DNA from: Candidatus Thorarchaeota archaeon
Lineage (GTDB): Archaea > Asgardarchaeota > Thorarchaeia > Thorarchaeales > Thorarchaeaceae
Length of the DNA: 6,192 nucleotides
Reading direction: 5' to 3'
Assembly: GCA_004524595.1 (NCBI GenBank)
Contig: SDOA01000177.1
Span: 1-6,192, forward strand
Made by a program: the position numbers and the translations under genes
Part shown: positions 6,111-6,192 of the stretch, one piece after another
Position numbering within the stretch: position 1 is the stretch's first letter
How the letters are laid out: every line of letters begins with the position of its first letter
The notes under the pieces: model-generated
Databases searched by the model: none
What the model was told of the DNA's origin: nothing
What the model saw: only the letters and a program-made list of their open reading frames with translations

Positions 6111-6120
6111 ACGATTTAAG
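6111..6120 (-). promoter_or_regulatory. Possible archaeal box A for the tRNA-Gly gene
   Basis: On the minus strand CTTAAATCGT lies about 30-38 bases upstream of the mature tRNA 5' end. With an archaeal TATA spacing of about 25 bases, transcription would start several bases before the tRNA and leave a short 5' leader for RNase P. A small 5-bp inverted repeat (ATCGA/TCGAT at 6087-6099) lies within that leader region. The match to a TATA consensus is modest. Confidence 0.35.
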
Positions 6121-6152
6121 AGTATTGATAGAGGGAACTCAGGACTGTCAAC

Positions 6153-6186
6153 GGAAGGGCTGCATCATAGTTACAGCCGCCCTTCC
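6153..6186. repeat. 8-bp perfect inverted repeat at the right edge
   Basis: GGAAGGGC at 6153-6160 is the exact reverse complement of GCCCTTCC at 6179-6186, separated by 18 bases that contain a further CTG/CAG pairing possibility. It would form a stable GC-rich hairpin on either strand. No T-run follows on the plus side within the window, nor an obvious one on the minus side. It could be the 3' structure of a gene outside the window, a transcript-end hairpin, or part of an unrecognised structured RNA. The surrounding bases 6083-6192 show no coding gene. Confidence 0.5.
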
Positions 6187-6192
6187 CAGAAA

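Noticed and set aside
6121..6192. Possible C/D box guide RNA on the minus strand (ATGATGC-like C box and a CTGA D box)
   Set aside because: The boxes are only about 19 bases apart, the C box deviates from RTGATGA, and a second box pair cannot be placed within the window. Short motifs like these arise easily by chance.

Overview
The window looks like a piece of an archaeal chromosome of moderate to low GC content. The evidence is a eukaryotic-type DNA topoisomerase IB, Shine-Dalgarno sequences of the GGTGA/GAGGT type, probable TTG starts, TATA-like elements upstream of some genes, and a compact gene layout. A TopIB of this kind in a genome that also carries DUF362 and stand-alone ArsC genes suggests an Asgard archaeon (for example Thorarchaeota-like) or a TACK lineage. 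That placement is an inference; no rRNA or ribosomal protein in the window tests it.

Layout. Positions 1-354 hold the C-terminal part of a flavodoxin-fold NAD(P)H/FMN-dependent oxidoreductase, cut by the window edge. A four-helix membrane protein of unknown function (429-1442) and a DUF362 protein without a ferredoxin domain (1501-2340) follow on the same strand, about 58 bp apart. After a 167 bp gap with a possible TATA box come two tandem arsenate reductase-like genes (2508-2924 and 2984-3397), each with its own ribosome binding site. The second stops exactly where the stop codon of the opposing topoisomerase IB gene begins (3398-5410, minus strand). A 71 bp divergent spacer separates the topoisomerase start from a plus-strand membrane-anchored TPR protein (5482-6027). 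The last codons of that gene lie antisense to the 3' end of a tRNA-Gly(UCC) gene on the minus strand (6006-6082, CCA encoded). The right edge is non-coding and contains an 8-bp inverted repeat.

How the genes work together. The two ArsC-like proteins are the only clear functional pair: both keep the P-loop nucleophile and the two relay cysteines of thioredoxin-coupled arsenate reductases, but no arsenite exporter or ArsR-type regulator is visible here. The flavoprotein and DUF362 protein may be redox-related, but nothing in the sequence ties them to arsenic. The topoisomerase has all five catalytic residues of the eukaryotic enzyme and an unusually long, predicted coiled-coil linker. It is the most interesting object in the window. 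I see no CRISPR array, mobile element, toxin-antitoxin pair or defence cassette.
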